DNA of 64,000 nucleotides. It comes from Parastagonospora avenae f. sp. tritici 18332-5 (lineage: Eukaryota; Ascomycota; Dothideomycetes; Pleosporales; Phaeosphaeriaceae). The notes below the pieces were generated by a model. It had not been told where the DNA came from. It was given only the letters and a program-made list of their open reading frames with translations, and did not search any database. Positions 31,633 to 43,546 of this stretch are shown in pieces. Both the position numbers and the translations under genes were made by a program. The stretch is taken from positions 124,001-188,000 of the forward strand of contig JAFJTR010000010.1 of assembly GCA_022559985.1 (NCBI GenBank). The letters are read 5' to 3'. The stretch's first letter is position 1. Each line of letters starts with the position of its first letter.

Positions 31633-33299
31633 TCAAGCAATCCCATCCCCCTCATCCCCCTCCCTACTCCAAACCCTCCCAACCCCCTCCCTCCACCTCC
31701 CCCACCCATAGACAACCACCGTCCCCACCCCCACACAAACCGTAACAACTCCCCAAACCCAAATGCTCAACCCCTCCAACTCCACAAAATTCATCCCAAA
31801 CAACCCCGTCACGAAACTCAGCGGCAAAAACACGCTAGCCAGCACCGTCAACTTCGTGACTTGTGTGGCGAGTTGGATTTGCTTGCGCGACTCGGCGAGC
31901 GCCGTAGCACTCGTCAGCATCGCGATAGCGTTCTGGTGGTGCTCAGCAGCCTCTTTGAAGCGCGCAACGAGGAACGCGAAGTCCGCCATGACTGCTGACT
32001 TCGCTTGGTTTGCTATTCGAGACTGCGCGTGTGTGAGGTGGCGCGACCACTGTATTGTGTGTGTCGATTGCAGGTAGCGCAGGACTTCTTCGTGGCGACA
32101 TGCGTGGTCTGACAAGATGTGTTTGTGCGTGATGAGTTGGTTCAAGTGTGTGACAGCGCGGTCAATGTCCCACAGCGCGGAGCTGATGATTTCGTAGCGT
32201 CGCGTGATGGTGGATAGGACTTGGTTGGAGGTGGTGGCGGCGAAGCGGAAGATGGGAGAGAGGGCGTAGAGGGGGTCGAGGGCGGCGATGGCGTGGTCGA
32301 GGAGCAGATGGAATTCGCGGGGGAGGTGGGATGCGGATTGGATGAGGGAGGCGGGGGTGATGATGTTTGGGTTGATGGGGCCGGGGGTGAGGGAGGGGAG
32401 GGGGTGTTGGAGTTCGGAGTCGATGCTGAGGAGCGCGCTGGGGACGAGGATTATCCACCGGCTGCCGGTTTTGGCGCAGGCTTTGAGGTGCGAGAGAAAC
32501 CAGTGGAAGTCGGAGCTGTGGGAGAGGTCGCGGCTGCCGACGTCTGACCATAGTATGGCTGTATTTGTATAGTCAGTAATGATATTTGAATACAGAGGAG
32601 GAGAACAAAGTACTAACCAGTCCAACCTTCTCCATCCGACTCGATAGTGATGGATATATCCTGCTCGATCGAAAAGGTTGAGTCACCAAGATAAGCATTC
32701 CCGCGAATGTAGCTACTTCCTGGCGCCGGTGTCAAGACCTTCGGAATATGGATGAATTTCTCAGGGAGCATCTGACGCCTTGAAGATAGGGATACATCGC
32801 CTAGCAAACGCGTTGATTCACCGCAAGTATTTATACGAAGCGTGATGCCGACTTGAGAGCTTACTGAAGGCATGGTCGGAACAGCATATAACACAGCGCC
32901 CCGTCTTGAACGCCATAGATGAATGTGTCTTCTGAAGAATTCTGGGCCAATACCGTACTTTGCTCCTATCGATGCTATCCATGATCCAGATAGATGCCCG
33001 CCAAGGAAGAGCATTTGGCCTGCTCGTTTGGCCGGTAATGGTACATCTAGCAGATTCTGTAGTTGAGAGTACGAGTATTGGGAAGATACATGATCCGAGC
33101 CTGATTCGAAAACAGAAAGGTGTGCTAAAACGTGGTCGTCTAGATCAGGGAACTGTTTACTGAGATCTGTCTCATCTTGCTTCAGCAACTCTTGCAGAAA
33201 CCTGTATATGAACCCCTGGAAGATGGTCTTCGTATAAGAGCGCTCGCTGTACTGTATGATCGCGTCGCGGTATCCGTTCGCTTGCCTTGGAGGCTTCAT
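31633..33299 (-). CDS. CorA-like Mg2+ transporter-type membrane protein
   Basis: Two exons on minus, 33299-32618 and 32558-31633, with intron 32559-32617 (59 nt, GTTAGT donor); 535 residues. The N-terminal 300 residues are a soluble region with no named domain. The C-terminal part has a long helical segment, then TKLTVLASVFLPLSFVTGLFGMNF, which contains the GMN motif diagnostic of CorA channels after TM1, then a second helix (IWVWGVVTVCVGVGTVVVYG). Many fungal CorA-like proteins of this layout have unknown ion specificity. Mg2+ transport is therefore likely but not assured. It lies downstream of, and co-oriented with, another membrane protein gene. Confidence 0.82.
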
Positions 33300-33654
33300 G
33301 ACGCCGGCAAAGACTAAGATCAGTGGGTGTCGTGATGATGCTGCTTAGCGCGCTCTAGGGACAGAGGGTTCACTGATCATGCGCTCGTATCATATAGAAC
33401 ATGGATGAAGCAGAAGATTATCAGGGTGGTGATTGCCCGGCATGAGGGGCAGTGCAAGGCTGAAAGAAAGCTATCTGATGCGGGCGCTTATGATGCTGTA
33501 CGCTGCACCCACTCAGAGATCGTCGCAAGCGAACTCGCATGAGATGCCGGTGTACCAGAACAGAACAAGGTCGCTCAAGTGTACAAATCGCTCGCGTTTC
33601 TAACCAAGGCACAACTCTTCATCAACCTGTTTATTTGTTTGCCAACGAAGTTGC
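33300..33654. other. Short intergenic stretch
   Basis: About 355 bp between two minus-strand genes; no gene seen. It presumably contains the CorA-like promoter and the terminator of the gene before it. Confidence 0.5.
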
Positions 33655-35119
33655 TCATGCAAATGAGCCTACCACTTGCGCAACACCAAGAATGACTTGG
33701 ATAAACGTCAACATCACGACTACCGTAGCGAAGCTGTACTATGTTAGCTAGATGCGACTGAAAACCAAGGCGCTCAACATACAAAAACGTCCAAAACTGC
33801 AAAGTGTCCCTCCGATCACGAAACAAAATCCAAATATTCCAAGGTTTCGCCGATTGAAGGTGTTCTTCAAGTATCATGATGCGCGGCCACAGTGATGGGA
33901 AGAGGTCCGGTGTCCAGTCGGACGGTTCATTCTTCATCAGCTCGACCAGGCGCGGATCGAATTCGCTCGTATGAGCGCTTCTGCTTCTCTTCGCTCCCGG
34001 TGTTCGCTTTTCGCTGAGCTTGCGATAGTTGGAAACGAGCTGATGGCGATAGCGATGCGCGGAACACGACCAGCACCAGCAGAATCGGCGAGTACCAGAC
34101 GCGCTGCCTAATCTTGCGTGTCGAGGAGTGTCTGGCCAGGCATTGAACAATATGCTATATGACTCAGTAATCTCTTGCGAGTATTCGGGACTGATCCCTA
34201 CAGCACTCGAGGTCAACGTTGTAGCACTGAGCGCGCATGGCAGACCGAAGACTTCAAGCACGTACTGGCCATTGCGCTTGCACAATAGCATATGGCGAGA
34301 CAGATTGTGCGTCCAGGCTATGTCAACTGCTCCAAACACACTGAGGGTATATGCATTCAGGCGGGTCGCGGCGACGTGGAGCGATTCTAGGGAGTCAAGG
34401 TCGTCGAGGAAGCGAAGGGACATGCCCATATTGGTATGCTGCCCAGACGAATCTAGCTTCTGTAGCGAGTGAACAGAACCTCCCGGGCTAGCTGTTGACG
34501 CTGAGCTGAAATCTTGTGCTCTTCCGAGAGCCGCTCTTAGTGATACTGCAGCCTGTGACATCGCGGCATTGTCGTCGCTACTCTGTGGGAGATCCCATTG
34601 CCCTGCTGAGGGTAACAGCCCACTCCCAGTAATCAAACTGGAGACATCGCCGTTATAAGGGTTATTGTGTAGTGTGTTGCCTTTCTCTTGCGCACGTATG
34701 GTGTATGCCAATGTGATCTTACGAGCTCCACCGGCCACGGGCAAGTGCACGAAAGAGCTCAGAAGCATGGTCCATATGCCCATGATGTACATGACAGTGT
34801 CCTCCACATCGTCTCGTCTCGGCTGAGTACTAGCTTTTGTATCTGAGAAGTATTGGCTCGGGGAAGTGGCGAAGTTGTCTAGGAGTTCTTGTATGCTGGG
34901 CGTTAAATTTGGGTTGTCGTTCCCTTGCTTGAAGAACTCTACAATCTGGATGACCAGCGCCAAGAAGCCTTCCAAATGCCCTCTACCGACGTTTCGGTTC
35001 GCGATGTAATTTAAGTATGGCTCTGGATCTGTGGCTGTGGTGACAGGGTATTCGGCGAAGCCCAGTGTGTGAGCAAGCTTGATTCGAAGCTGGTCGGGAA
35101 CGTAGTGTCTGCGAGACAT
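33655..35119 (-). CDS. Tail-anchored membrane protein of unknown function
   Basis: Two exons on minus, 35119-33783 and 33733-33655, with intron 33734-33782 (49 nt, GTATGT donor, TACAG acceptor); 471 residues. The splice completes a transmembrane helix, WTFFFATVVVMLTFIQVIL, near the C-terminus, preceded by WNIWILFRDRRDTLQ. Without it the frame would end in unrelated sequence. The large N-terminal part is soluble and has no recognised domain. Similar fungal proteins often end in the same FWTFFFAT-like anchor, but no function is assigned. It sits head-to-tail with the CorA-like gene, 355 bp apart, and both end in membrane segments. A functional link is a guess. Confidence 0.75.
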
Positions 35120-35593
35120 TGTCGTAGAGCTGAGAGTACCAGGTTACGGCGTAGTCAATTTCGAGCCTCGCAGAATGAATCCCTGTTTAGATCCGGTGCT
35201 TTACACTCTGGCCGAGCATCTGTTACCTTCGCTGGAGCTGTTAATCGTTCGACTGGTAAGCATAGACCTCGTTAGTGAGAGATTGAAAGGCGCATATGCG
35301 TGTATAAGGCCTCGGGAGGCTGCCATCTCGCTGATGCCAGCTCGAGGCTGAGACGATGATGCATGCTGCAGCTCCAGGGCGGCTGTGTCGAGAGTGGTGG
35401 AACTGAGTGGGTGGAATAAGCGATGTCATTGCTCTTATCGATAAGCGTTACGCTGCGGAAGGGTTTAGCCGCCCGTGGCTACTTTTTCACCAGTCACATC
35501 ATAGAAGATAAATCGAATAATTGTTGCCATTTTGTCCTGGATCGAGTCGTGATATATTAGTTGAATACATCTGTCGAACGGATATGCGCTCGG
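35120..35593. other. Short intergenic stretch
   Basis: About 470 bp between two minus-strand genes, without gene features. A TATCGATAAGCG element near 35437-35448 is the only visible motif and is of unknown meaning. Confidence 0.4.
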
Positions 35594-38500
35594 TTATACA
35601 ATCGTGTAGTCGCGCTTCAACTCCTCGGGCACCTCGAACGCGCCATAGAACGCTACACGACCTAGTTGCAGTCTCTTTTCCAATGCCGGACCTTCCATGT
35701 TGAAGTTTTGGACATGGCCACTTCGCTGCACAAAGCTCTGAAAGCCGACGATGCCAGGTCCAATGGTACCGTCTTGTCGCGTGCCGTCCGCATAGAGCGC
35801 GACACCACTGTATCCATTTGGGGGGTCAAAATCGGGATACACGCGGTACAGGAGTGCGCGAGACACGAGACTCTTCCATGTTGAAATGTCGTGGTCCTTT
35901 AGCGATTTTGAGTTGCCTGCCGCGGCTGTCTGGTTGAGAAAGATGCCCTCTCCCACGACCAAGATTTCTGAGGGGCGACTGCACTTGATACTTCTTGATG
36001 AACGGTGTGCTTCTGTCGGGCCTAGAACTTTGACTGCTGAGATCCGTTGCCGGAGTGAGCGCCATGCATCCTGATTGAGCCAACCGATTCCGGGCATTGG
36101 GGATGCCATGTCCTTGATAGAGGCTGGTGTAGAGGGTTTGATCAACGTGACATCATGTCGGAAGCCATCAGGATAGATTTCAACTTCTTCATCGAAACTT
36201 TTGTGGATGGTGCCAAATCTCTCGTTGTGCGCCCAAATTTCGACATGATTGTTCCAGTCTTCTTCTAACTTGCCGAAACAACCGCGAGTTCGAGGGAAAA
36301 GCGCTGTGCGATGCGACTTGGCAAGGATAGCTTCCGTGATAACGTGTGTCGACATGATCAGGTATGGCTCTCCAGCTTTGGCAACCTTGAGTCCAATTCG
36401 TCCTGCATACTTTTCTTTTCTGTTAATGCTTTTTGGTCGTGCCTCAATGAAGTCGTTGAGTTTGAGTGGCAGGCCCAACGAGCCACTGGACGAGCGCGAC
36501 TGCTTGAAAATACTCGACAAGCCTGACTTTGTCGATACAAGTCCTGGCTCGGAATGCGATGTTTCTGTGGTACTGAGTGGCAACATGGTGGGCTCCAGAC
36601 TTTGCGCAATATAGCAGACCTTCAAGCCTCCGTACTTGTGCGGAAGATGTGATGCGGCCCATGTCATGTCGAACTCCTCCGGAACCACTAGTTGCAACAA
36701 TCCACTAATGAGTAAATAAAATCCTACACTTCCTTCGAAGGTCAAAAAAACATCACGTACCACGTCCATCTGTAAGGCAGCTCTGTAGTCGATTGGTGCT
36801 GATGGTCGCGGGTCAGGTGGAGGATTCATACCACCCACTGGTGGCCAGCGAAACTCCACAGGTAGGACGACCGGAGATCCCGCAATATTGAGTGGATAGC
36901 TTGCGGGTGTGTGTGCGTCACATGGCGTGCATGTCCAGCATCGATTTTGGTATTCAGTATCCCATTTCCAAGACTCTGGCAAAAGATCCTGCACTTGAGT
37001 CCAGTCGGTCTGAAGGAGCTCAGTGGCATGTGTAAGTATATTCACTTCCCTGGAATCCTTGGTGTTCTCCTCGCCCACTTTCATTCCTTCGGCATGCTCG
37101 GCGACACCCTCAAGCACAGTTACCTCACTACTAGCCGCATTACGTGGTGTGATAGGCTCATCTTCTGCTTCAACTGCCAGGGCGACCGGGTCTTGCTCAA
37201 TAGGGCCACTAGATGAACGACCCTTTGTGTTTACAACCTGAGTTGGGTTCACCACTAGACTTGTATTAAGCGCGCTATTATCTGGTCCCGATGGCACTAG
37301 AGCTTGCGGGAACTCCAGGACGCTGTAGGAACTCCACGTGTTATCGTCGATGTGACTAGATTGACTAGTCGCATAGGTTCTGAGGTTGAAAGAGCTTGCA
37401 CCTCCTGCAGTCTTTGGTCGTTTCTGGGATCGTTTAGTACTCGTATTTGCTGTTAATTCCAGGTCTTCAAGCCTGTTCCTCTTCAATGCATCCTTCCGAC
37501 GATGAGCTGGCTCTCTATTAGAACAGTTACTGCATTCATGACTCTCTACTATATCTTGCGCAAGATCATAGTAGCATGTAATGTGCTGCCATTTTCCGCA
37601 TGCGATGCACGGAATGATGAAGCGATGATCGTTGGTATTCCCGCAAACACATTTAATAGTCACGAAATCGGTCGGCCTTTGGTATACCATGACCTGCGGG
37701 TCAAATGATTTTGCGGTGTCTGTCACGAGGTCGGATTCGTCCTCGATGGCTGACATGGAAGCGCGATGTTCAAGATCTTCTAGCCTCTTCTTGACTTTCT
37801 TGCGGTAATTTCGTTGTGCAATTCGATTTTGAACTCTTCTCCGTTCGGCACTGTCAAGGATTGTACTCCACAGCGGGCTCCCTATGTATGAGGTGGGTTC
37901 TCGGGAGCCATGAGCCGGATTTGTATGGATGTGCTCAGCCCGCGAAGAGACGTTGAAAGAGACGTTGACCCCACTGGTCGGGCAGTTGGAGCCCCCCAAT
38001 GCGAAGGCTTGTACCGCAGCCTTATACCGTGAGACTTTTGGCCATTCCTTAGTATCATCATATTTCCTCGTTCGGGTGACTGGGTCGATTCCAATTAGCT
38101 TCAAACCGAAGCAAAGATCTATATACATGTAATCAGTGCTGGATCTCAAATAGCCTTGGGTGTAGTGGATAGGCTTACAATCATCAGAAGCTGGAGGCCG
38201 CCAAATTCTGCCCGCACGATCAAGACTATAGAGCACCGAAGCTTGTGATACTACGGTCCCCCCAGAAGTCTGCGATGTCGGAGGATCCTTCAATGAACGC
38301 TTTCGCACTTTCATTTGTCTTTGTAGTGGCTGATGAAGCAAGGAAATTGCCGCTGAATCTGCTGTTCGACCGCTCCTACGTTCCGCTTCAAGAGCAGTAG
38401 CTGGCCTGCTATCCTGTTGGTCTTGCGGCTGAGCCGGCCCTAAAGGAATTAATTGCCGCATTCTCTCTAGTGCTTCGAGGTACTCTGGATACGAGCCCAC

Positions 38501-39353
38501 CATGGAACAAAATTGGGACTCTGTAGACTCTCTCGTTGTTTGAGCTGGAGCATTGGTCTTAGTTTTAGACGAAACTACAAACGGACAAGTATGGGCAAGG
38601 CTCACCATCGCCTGGAGCCCAAGCTCCTGTTTGTTCTTGGCTCTCAAACTCATCTGGTGGGTTCGTATCTAACGACAAGGGCTCGAAACAATTCCCAGGG
38701 ATCACCTGTGGCTGTGTCTTCTCCTGTGCACTCAGCTCAATTCGTAGTCTCTCCACCCATTGAACGGATTGTTCTTTCTGTACAGGCACATTGACGTCGT
38801 AGGTCATGTTTGGAGATTCTGTGACACTGCTAAGTTCTGGGGATCGACTGTCCGTACTAAGTTCTGGGAGTTCACTGTCCTCGAAGTCCAAGTCTGCGGG
38901 CTTCTCTGGTATTAAAGCAAGTCCAAGTCTGCTCTTCACAGACCTCCGGCTGATTTTTGCGCTATCGCCCTCCAGGAATGACTCCATAGCCTTCTTGCGC
39001 ACCGCCGACATTCGTCCTTTACTTTTGAAGTCAGAAGGAGAGACTCCAGTAATGAACGTCAGACCACCGTTATCTCGAGGTTTCCCATCGGCCTTTCTAG
39101 CTTTCACCGGACTTGTTCGCTCCCGATCATCCCCCATCGACCCGCCAGTCTCCTTCTCGTTCCCATTGCCCTCCCCGACCCCATCACCCCGAGGCCAGGT
39201 TTGAATTTCCGGCTTGCTCTTCGACCACTGATATGACTCGACAGGATAAGATCCAGGAGCTTCTTTCAGGTTCCAGATCGATGAAGGCGCGGAATCACAC
39301 GTATCGCATAATTCTTCGTGCTTCACGGTCTTGGCATTGTTTACACTGCACAT
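35594..39353 (-). CDS. Large bZIP + PHD-finger protein with conserved C-terminal domain (possible trypsin-like fold)
   Basis: Three exons on minus: 39353-38606, 38544-38179, 38118-35594; introns 38545-38605 (61 nt) and 38119-38178 (60 nt, in frame, no stop); 1212 residues. A disordered N-terminal third is followed near residue 465-490 by a fungal-type bZIP basic region (RRRVQNRIAQRNYRKK) with only a short zipper. A PHD finger follows near 520-575 (CVCG, CIACGKWQHITC, CSNC), then a nuclear-type basic stretch (KRSQKRPKT). From about residue 760 to the end is a conserved domain: WPPVGGMNPPPDPRPS, FIEARPK, GRIGLKVAK, STHVITEA, FRHDVTLIKP and NGYSGVALY. The last three resemble the His, Asp and Ser neighbourhoods of a chymotrypsin-like fold (inference only). 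It may be a chromatin-linked regulator. I do not know a characterised protein of this architecture. Confidence 0.7.
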
Positions 39354-39785
39354 ATTGAGGGTATGTGAGTAACAAAGTGTGCTTGCAAGGCTGAGTGAGC
39401 TGGCAGGTGGAGGAGATAACGTCGACAGGAAGCTAGAATATTGCAGAATGTAGCTTTCAACGATGCAGCCGTCAGGAAGACGATAATAAGTGAGTAAATG
39501 ACACGAGAAGAGAGGTAAGTAGGAGTGAGGGCTGTGTAAGGGCCTGCATCAAGCCCGCATGAGGCTGAAGCCTGCGCCCCCGTCCGTGCGCGAGGGGCAA
39601 TTCACTATGAAGGAAGGCACGACTACCCCATACAACAACATCATCACCTTAAACTATATTCAGCAATTGAGAAACGCCGCGAAGCCAAGTAAGGCGACGC
39701 TAAAGGCACCGTAGATTCGAAAAAACTACCTGGTATCTTCCGTAAACGCCCCCCCATCCCGAATGCATACTCACCATAAGACTGC
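39354..39785. other. Short intergenic stretch
   Basis: About 430 bp between two minus-strand genes. No gene seen. It contains the promoter of the bZIP-PHD gene. Confidence 0.5.
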
Positions 39786-41669
39786 CTAGCGAACGACGAG
39801 AGTCTTCACCACAGTCATATCGATGTCGTGTAGCTCGGGAGGGAACTTACACGCCTCGCCGAAAATGCACGACTTGGTGCCCTTCACGTGGTTGGTGCGA
39901 GAAGGAGGCGCTGGGCAGCGGTGGCCGTAGATACACTTAATGTCCTGGCAGCCGCTCCCAGAAATACACGGAGCCATGCGCGCGACGAGGCGAAGGGTGT
40001 CAAGCTCGGCCGAGTTAGGCTTGGGAGAATGCTCGTGGCTGCAGGTGTCGCCAAAGGGGCAGCTGTTTCGCAGAAAGTGAACGTTACATAGCTTCATCTT
40101 CTTGACGCGGTCCACCTCGGCCTTGTCGTAATTCTTGGTAGTCGGGTCGATGCGCTGCCCTCCACGGTTACGGGCAATCACTTCCTCGCGGTACATGGGT
40201 TTATACACAGGCGATTCGTCTGTCTTGGGTGGCGCCGGAGCCGCAGCCATGGAAGCCCAAGTGTTGGTCTGCTTGACTGCTGCTCCTCCGTCTGAAGCCA
40301 AGGTCGACGATGAGGGCGTACGGGGCATTCTAGCGTTTGACAATGCTGCCGGAGTTGGGATAGGACTGTCCAACAAAAAGGGCATGCGGGTCGGAGCTGG
40401 AAATCGGGTAGGCAGTCCTGAGAGCATGTTGTACGTCTGATGAGTGGACGGCGGTGATCCTTGAGATGCCATCGGCTGAAGATAACTGTAGGCGCCTGGG
40501 AGAACAATCTTCGACTCGCGAAACAGGTTTTTGAACTTCTTGGTGCTGTATGGCAGCGGCACCAGCTCTTTCTCGAATGGGACGCCCTCGAGAAGTACAG
40601 TCTTGCTCACGACATCGGGCCTATCAGAGCACTCTTCGAGCGAGCGAGCGTACCCATTATCATGCGAGCATCCGAATAAGAGACGGCGACAGTGGTAGTC
40701 CTGCGAGAACATCTTGAAGGATTCTGCAGCTGTCAGCAGGGCTCTGAGTAACAGGAAGGCTAGCGCTGGGCTCGAGGGGAAGACTCACCAATAATCTTTT
40801 CGTCTGCGCGGTCTTTTCCGGTACCGACGTCTACGAAGTCAAAAAGGGTCTTGCCACGTGTGAAGCCGCGGACAAAATCCTCGAAGAGGCCGATGTTTTC
40901 GATGATGCCTTTGCGAACAAGCACCTCGCCGAGGCCTCTAACGTTGGCATACATACGGCAGACGATGCGTATGCCGAGCGGAACATCGGAACTCTCCGTC
41001 TCAACGTATTCTTGGACTGCCGCATAAAGCTGGCAGGCAGCTCGACGGCCACCGGCCTCGCCTTGTTGAAGGTACTGGTCTTCGAACTAGTGTTTGTCAG
41101 TAATCGTCAGCAGGGCAGTGCCTGCGCAACTTACTATCATCCCGTCGCCATCGACTAGAACCATCACAAATGGGTTGTCCGCCTATGAGAGTGAGTAAGT
41201 AAGACCGAACACCTTGACCAGCGGGAGGAGCTAAGGGCGGGAGTGCAAGACGCACCATGGCTCGGTTCAACGTCTTGAAGTATTTCTCATATTGCACCTT
41301 CTCGGCCTTCCATGAGCCAACGAACTCAGTGTCGCGCTTGCGATCTGCTTCAAGGCTCTGGTTCTTCTGGATAGCATACTCAAGGCGCGTGAATAGTTCC
41401 TGTGAGCGTTAGTGACTGACAGGCAGCAAGCATCGTGGCCTTAGTACTGTCATGAATTTGTTCTTGTCGGCATCGAACTGCTGATAGTGCTCAAACTTTT
41501 GGTAGAGCGCTGCGAGCTGCGAATCGCTTTCGACGCCTGTGCTAGTGACGCGACCGGGCGTGACGGGGCTGGGGTGATAGTTGCAGTTGCTGTTGCCGTT
41601 GAAACCATTGGCAGCATGGGTACCACCTTTCAGGCCTGTGAGGCCGTTGAGACCGTTATGGAACGACAT
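39786..41669 (-). CDS. CCCH zinc-finger protein with NYN/PIN-like N-terminal domain
   Basis: Five exons on minus: 41669-41448, 41399-41256, 41182-41135, 41086-40789, 40723-39786; introns 48, 73, 48 and 65 nt; 549 residues, all junctions in frame. Residues about 80-135 are helical and charged. Then FVMVLVDGDGMIFEDQYL, RMYANVRGL and FGCSHDNGYAR form a nucleotide- or RNA-binding fold with conserved acidic residues, like the NYN/PIN-type region of this fungal family. The C-terminal third has a C-x8-C-x5-C-x3-H finger (from LCNVHFLRNSC) and two more cysteine-rich segments (CISGSGCQDIKC and CIFGEACKF). RNA binding, possibly with nuclease activity, is the likely role. The RNA targets are unknown. 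Confidence 0.85.
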
Positions 41670-42337
41670 GCCGACGTATTCCGCGAGTAGTTGCCGGAGC
41701 GAGAATTCGCTGGTCGAGCGAATGGGAAATAGTTTGTGGTGATCAGGATAGCTTGGTGGATGGAATTTTAGTAGAGATGGGGTGGGTAGTGAGAGTGTGG
41801 CACGCGAGATATTTAATGTTAGCCCACTGACAGCTCCGACACGGTGAACAGGAAACCGTTACCGTGAAACTGTAGGTGAAGATGAGCTATCGTCTGCGTT
41901 TGTTAGTGGATAGAACAGTCTCTGTGCCACCTGCTCCTGTAAGTAGGCGCGATGCCTGCCGCATAGTCATGGGGAAAGCGCTTCAAGCAAGGCGGTGTTG
42001 TGTGCAACTTGGATCAAATGAGCAGCAAACAGAGGCGCATATGCCGCTTTGCGCTGCGAGATTGAAATTCTTTGTTCTCTTGTCTTTGCGGCGCTCAGGT
42101 GAAGGTCAAGTCAGCGCGTATGCAGGTCGCGACGGCGCGCAGCTGATTGGCAGGACGGCTTGCCGCGCCTGCCCAGGTGGTCCACCGTAGGCCTGCTGCC
42201 TTGCCAAGCCTAACTGCGCCCGGACGTCACCCATTTCCAGAAGCCACGTTCGAGCAGCTCGTTTTCTGTTTCCTGTGTCCCGTGTCTCTCCCCAATCTCT
42301 CCCTCCTGCATCCCGTTTGCTGTCTTCTGCATCCATT
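41670..42337. promoter_or_regulatory. Divergent promoter region
   Basis: 668 bp between the CCCH gene (minus) and the TRAP-alpha-like gene (plus). No coding features. The plus side before 42338 is rich in C/T (TTTCCTGTGTCCC, TCTCTCCC), a common fungal housekeeping promoter feature. Confidence 0.45.
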
Positions 42338-43266
42338 ATGGTCTCCTGGAAACTCTCATCCCTGCTGCTGCTGTCCTTGGGCGCACTCAATGCCTTTGCC
42401 GCCATTGATGTAAGCTCCCCGCGTATGCGCGAGACATGACATCAGAATGCTAATCGCGTGCGCAGGTTGAAAAGGTCGCAGAGGAGGAGCCAGTGACGCC
42501 CAACCTGAACGTCAAGGTCTCTGTCTCATTCCCGCAGTCTGAGATCTTTGGCATCAAGCTCGTCAACGGCCATGCCACTGAAGCCCGTCTCTCCATCTCC
42601 AACAACGAGGTCACGCCCATTGGCGTCTCCCTCGTCGGCGGCTCGCTCTCTGTGGAGCAGGCCGGAGAGTCGCGCATCATCCGCAACCTCACCGCGCAGA
42701 AGTACTCGATTGAGATCCCCGCCGGCGCAGAAGAGACGATCCCGTACTCCTTCACCACGGACCAGCACCCCCAGGATCTGCGTCTGCAGCTCACGGCCGT
42801 GTTGAGGGACCAGAAGCACAGCTTCTACACCGTCCCAGTCTACAACGAGACCGTCACCGTTGTGGAGGGAGCTACCAGCTTCTTTGACCCCCAAATGTAT
42901 GCATCTATCCGCGTGCCATACAGCCTCAGCATGACCCTTGCTAACGCAAATAACAGCATCTTCCTCTACCTCGTCGTTCTCGGCGTGTTCGGCGGAATTT
43001 CTTACTTCGTCTACAACACCTGGATCACCACCTTCTTCCCCCAGAAGAAGGGCCGCGGCAAGGGTGGTGAGCGCGCGAAGAAGTCCTCCCTCGGCTCCAA
43101 GAAGGTCGACCCCGCCGACCAGGTCGCTGTTGTTGGTGCTGATGGCCCCGCCGTCACCTCTGGCGCTAAGGCGTATGATGAGAGCTGGATTCCCGCATCC
43201 CATTTGCAGCGCCCGGAGGCCAAGCGCGTCCGCAGCGGAACACCCAAGACCAAGCCAAGAGCTTAG
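42338..43266 (+). CDS. irc22: Translocon-associated protein alpha/Irc22-like ER membrane protein
   Basis: Three exons: 42338-42409, 42466-42896, 42957-43266; introns of 56 and 60 nt; 270 residues. Signal peptide MVSWKLSSLLLLSLGALNAFA. The lumenal domain has the TRAP-alpha pattern (GHATEARLSISNNE, then ITNLTAQKYS-like RNLTAQKYSIEIPAGAEE, HSFYTVPVYNETV). The transmembrane helix follows FDPQ: IIFLYLVVLGVFGGISYFVYN. The tail is basic. The second intron, with a perfect GCTAAC branch site, is a multiple of three and lacks stops, so an unspliced message would carry 20 extra residues just before the helix. The protein belongs to the SSR1/TRAP-alpha family, called Irc22 in yeast, and sits in the ER membrane near the Sec61 translocon. 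Confidence 0.9.
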
Positions 43267-43546
43267 ATAACCACGTTATGAATTCTGGGAGCCTCGGGCG
43301 GCATTCCGAGGCGGTTCTGGGCCATTTACCCGCGAGGTTGGATATTTCTAATGCCATGTTGGCGATTTAGAATCATGTAAGCCCATTTGGTTTCCATGTC
43401 TCACGCATTGCATACGCTTGGGCGCACGCTATATGCTCTGATGACACGGTGGCGACGATCTGTAGATCACGTTGTACAATATAATCAAAAGCAAAAGTTG
43501 TCTATTGAACGACGTACGTTGTACTTTCGCCCATCTCCCATTTGTG

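Noticed and set aside
31620..31760. Proline-rich plus-strand peptide (31558-31998)
   Set aside because: It is the complement of the Gly/Arg/Trp-rich C-terminal coding sequence of the CorA-like gene.
36705..36760. Possible 56-nt intron (GTACGT...CATTAG) in the bZIP-PHD gene
   Set aside because: Splicing it would shift the frame out of the conserved downstream domain, and the region reads through without stops.
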